A stretch of 64,000 bases of DNA from Coriaria nepalensis (Eukaryota > Streptophyta > Magnoliopsida > Cucurbitales > Coriariaceae). The stretch spans positions 19,487,209 through 19,551,208 of the forward strand of contig CP114482.1 in NCBI GenBank assembly GCA_027186245.1, given 5' to 3'. A model generated the notes under the pieces. That model was not told the DNA's origin. It did not search any database and worked only from the letters and a program-made list of their open reading frames with translations. The position numbers and the translations under genes were made by a program. Below are positions 61,901 to 64,000 of this stretch, in pieces. Within the stretch, counting starts at the first letter, position 1; each line of letters opens with the position of its first letter.

Positions 61901-64000
61901 ATGATTTTAAGGCTAAAAAGATGCATAGTTGCCTTCAATGGTTGAATTGGAAGTTCTGAACGAAAGTCTTGTTTGAAGTGCGAAAAAATAGAATTCTTTC
62001 GACTTACTTTTAATTGATTTAATGACTAGAGAAGACTCAATGACATGATTTTAAGGCTAAACAAACGCATAATTGCCTTCAATAGATCAATTGCTTGTTT
62101 TGCACAAAAGTTGTGTTTGAAATGCGAAAATAGAATTTGTTTGAATAGATTTCATATGATTTATAGACTAAAAGTGACTCAATGACCTGATTTTCAGGCT
62201 ATATAAATGCATAGTTGCCTTCAAAAGATCCATTGCAAATTATGCACGAAAGTCGTGGTTCAAGTGCGAAAATAGATTTCGTTCGAATTGCTTTGAAGTG
62301 ATTTAATTACTAGAAGAGACTCAGTCACATGATTTCAAGGCTAAACAATAGGTAATTTACTTGAATAGATCAATCGTAAGTTATGCACAAAAGTCTCGTT
62401 TAAATTGCGAAAATAGGATTCTTCCGAATTGCTTTCAAATGATTTGATGACAACAAGAGACTCAATGACATGATTTTAAGGCTAGAAAGATGCATAGTTG
62501 CCTTTAATGGTTGAATTGGAAGTTCTGAACGAAAGTCGTGTTTGAAGTGCGAAAAAATAGAATTCTTTTAACTTACTTTTAATTGATTTAATGACTAGAG
62601 AAGACTTAATGACATGATTTTAAGGCTAAATGAAAGCATAATAGCCTTCAATAGATCAATTGCATGTTTTGGAAAAAAGTTGTGTCTGAAATGCGAAAAT
62701 AGAATTTGTTTGAATTGATTTCGTATGATTTATTGACTAAAAGTGGCACGATGACCAGATTTTAAGGCTATACAAATGCATAGTTGCCTTCAAAATATCC
62801 ATTGCAAATTATGCATGAAAGTCATCGTTGAAATGCGAAAATAGATTTCGTTCGAATTGCTTTGAAGTGATTTAATTACCAGAAGAGACTTAATGACATG
62901 ATTTCATGGTTAAACAATGGGTAATTTACTTGAGTAGATCAATCGCAAGTTATGCACAAAAGTCTCGTTTAAAGAGCGAAAATAGAATTCGTCCAAATTG
63001 TTTTCAAATGATTTGATGACAACAAGAGACTCAATGACATGATTTTTAGGCTAAAAAGATGCATAGTTGCTTTCAATGGTTGAATTGGAGGTTCTGAACG
63101 AAAGTCGTGTTTGAAGTGCGAAAAAGTAGAATTCTTTCGACTTACTTTTAATTGATTTAATGACTAGAGATGACTAAATAACATGATTTTAAGGCTAAAC
63201 AAACGCATAATTGCCTTCAATAGATCAATTGCATGTTTTGCTCAAAAGTTGTGTTTGAAATGCGAAAATAGAATTTGTTTGAATTGATTTCGTATGATTT
63301 ATTGACTTAAAGTGGCTCAATAACCTGATTTTAAGGCTATACAAATGGATAGTTGCGTTCAAAAGATCCATTGCAAATTATGCACGAAAGTCGTGGTTCA
63401 AGTGCGAAAATAGATTTCGTTCGAATTGCTTTGAAGTGATTTAATTACTAGAAGAGACTCAATGGCATGATTTCAAGCCTAAACAATGGGTAATTTACTT
63501 GAATAGATCAATCGCAAGTTATGCACAAAAGTTTCGTTTAAAGAGGCAAAATAGAATTCTTTCGAATTGCTTTCAAATGATTTGATGACCACAAGAGACT
63601 CAATGACATGATTTTGAGGCTAAAAAGATGCATAGTTTCCTTCAATGGTTGAATGGGAAGTTCTGAACGAAAGTTGTGTTTGAAGTCCGAAAAAATAGAA
63701 TTTTTTCGACTTGCTTTTAATTGATTTAATGACTAGAGATGACTCAATGATATGATTTTAAGGCTAAATAAACGCATAATTGCCTTTAATAGATCAATTG
63801 GATGCTTTGCACAAGAGTTGTGTTTGAAATGCGAAAATGGAATTTGTTTCAATTGATTTCGTATGATTTATTGACTAAAAGTGGCTCAATGACCTGATTT
63901 TAAGGCTATACAAATGCATAGTTGCCATCAAAATATCCATTGCAAATTATGCATAAAAGTCGTGGTTCAAGTGCGAAAATAGATTTCGTTCAAATTCCTT
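61901..64000 (+). repeat. Diverged tetramers to the right edge
   Basis: D monomers at 62,348, 62,917 and 63,486, 569 bp apart. The last 0.6 kb is the second copy of the block at 55,730-56,288. The array continues past the window, which ends in a C monomer tail. Confidence 0.82.

Larger units (their letters stand above)
1..64000 (+). repeat. Satellite array of ~142-bp monomers in 569-bp A-B-C-D tetramers
   Basis: The entire window is head-to-tail tandem repeat with no inversion and no inserted foreign sequence. Each monomer starts near GACTCAATGACATGATTT and keeps a conserved first part of roughly 97 bp; in the first A and B monomers a hand alignment gives about 13 mismatches over that part. 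It ends in a more variable 40-45 bp segment. Monomer types A, B, C and D alternate in fixed order. I placed 115 D monomers and found 108 of 114 intervals at 564-571 bp, most exactly 569. The window starts inside a D tail (bases 1-22) and ends inside a C monomer. Known satellites with this organisation sit in centromeres or other heterochromatin; the location here is inferred. No CDS is annotated because none can be supported. Confidence 0.98.

Noticed and set aside
1..64000. LTR retrotransposon with tandem repeats or IGS subrepeats of rDNA
   Set aside because: No LTR ends, primer-binding site, polypurine tract, coding remnant or rRNA sequence is found in 64 kb.

Overview
The whole 64 kb window is one uninterrupted satellite DNA array. 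I see no gene, RNA gene, transposon or unique sequence in it. The building block is an AT-rich monomer of about 142 bp (one D monomer counted by hand is about one third G+C), always in the same orientation. Four monomer types, here called A (144 bp), B (142), C (142) and D (141), follow each other in fixed order and form a 569-bp tetramer. Using the D-specific text ATGGGTAATT and its variants I located 115 D monomers. Of the 114 intervals between them, 108 measure 564-571 bp, five measure 141 bp (D-D doublets) and one measures 852 bp (a hexamer). The window therefore holds about 450 monomers.

This suggests a eukaryotic chromosome, in a centromeric, pericentromeric, subtelomeric or other heterochromatic block. 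I do not recognise the monomer and cannot name the organism; a plant or invertebrate would both be plausible. No CENP-B box and no telomeric repeat run is visible.

Layout: (1) 1-6151, 2.7 copies of a 2280-bp 16-monomer higher-order repeat (HOR) with no difference between copies; it probably continues upstream. (2) 6152-11,350, more diverged 569-bp tetramers. (3) 11,350-16,050, two copies of a 2276-bp 16-mer. (4) 15,460-33,010, a mosaic of long near-identical blocks repeated at offsets of 6683, 7111, 3697, 8249 and 4694 bp, containing all five D-D doublets and a 710-bp pentamer duplication. (5) 33,010-42,350, older tetramers with a 2275-bp 16-mer. (6) 42,358-49,831, interleaved blocks (offsets 3977 and 3411) and a 567-bp tetramer variant that has itself dimerised to 1134 bp. 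(7) 49,831-64,000, the most heterogeneous part, with local two- or three-copy 569-bp amplifications, one hexamer and one small deletion.

Nothing here is an operon or pathway. The biology to read is the history of the array: repeated unequal exchange in strict monomer register, period doubling (142 to 569 to 1140 to 2280), chimeric monomers at exchange points, and subfamily markers that date the layers. Short open frames up to 116 codons exist but are by-products of the repeat. Block boundaries are hand-estimated and good to tens of bases unless a single discriminating base is named.
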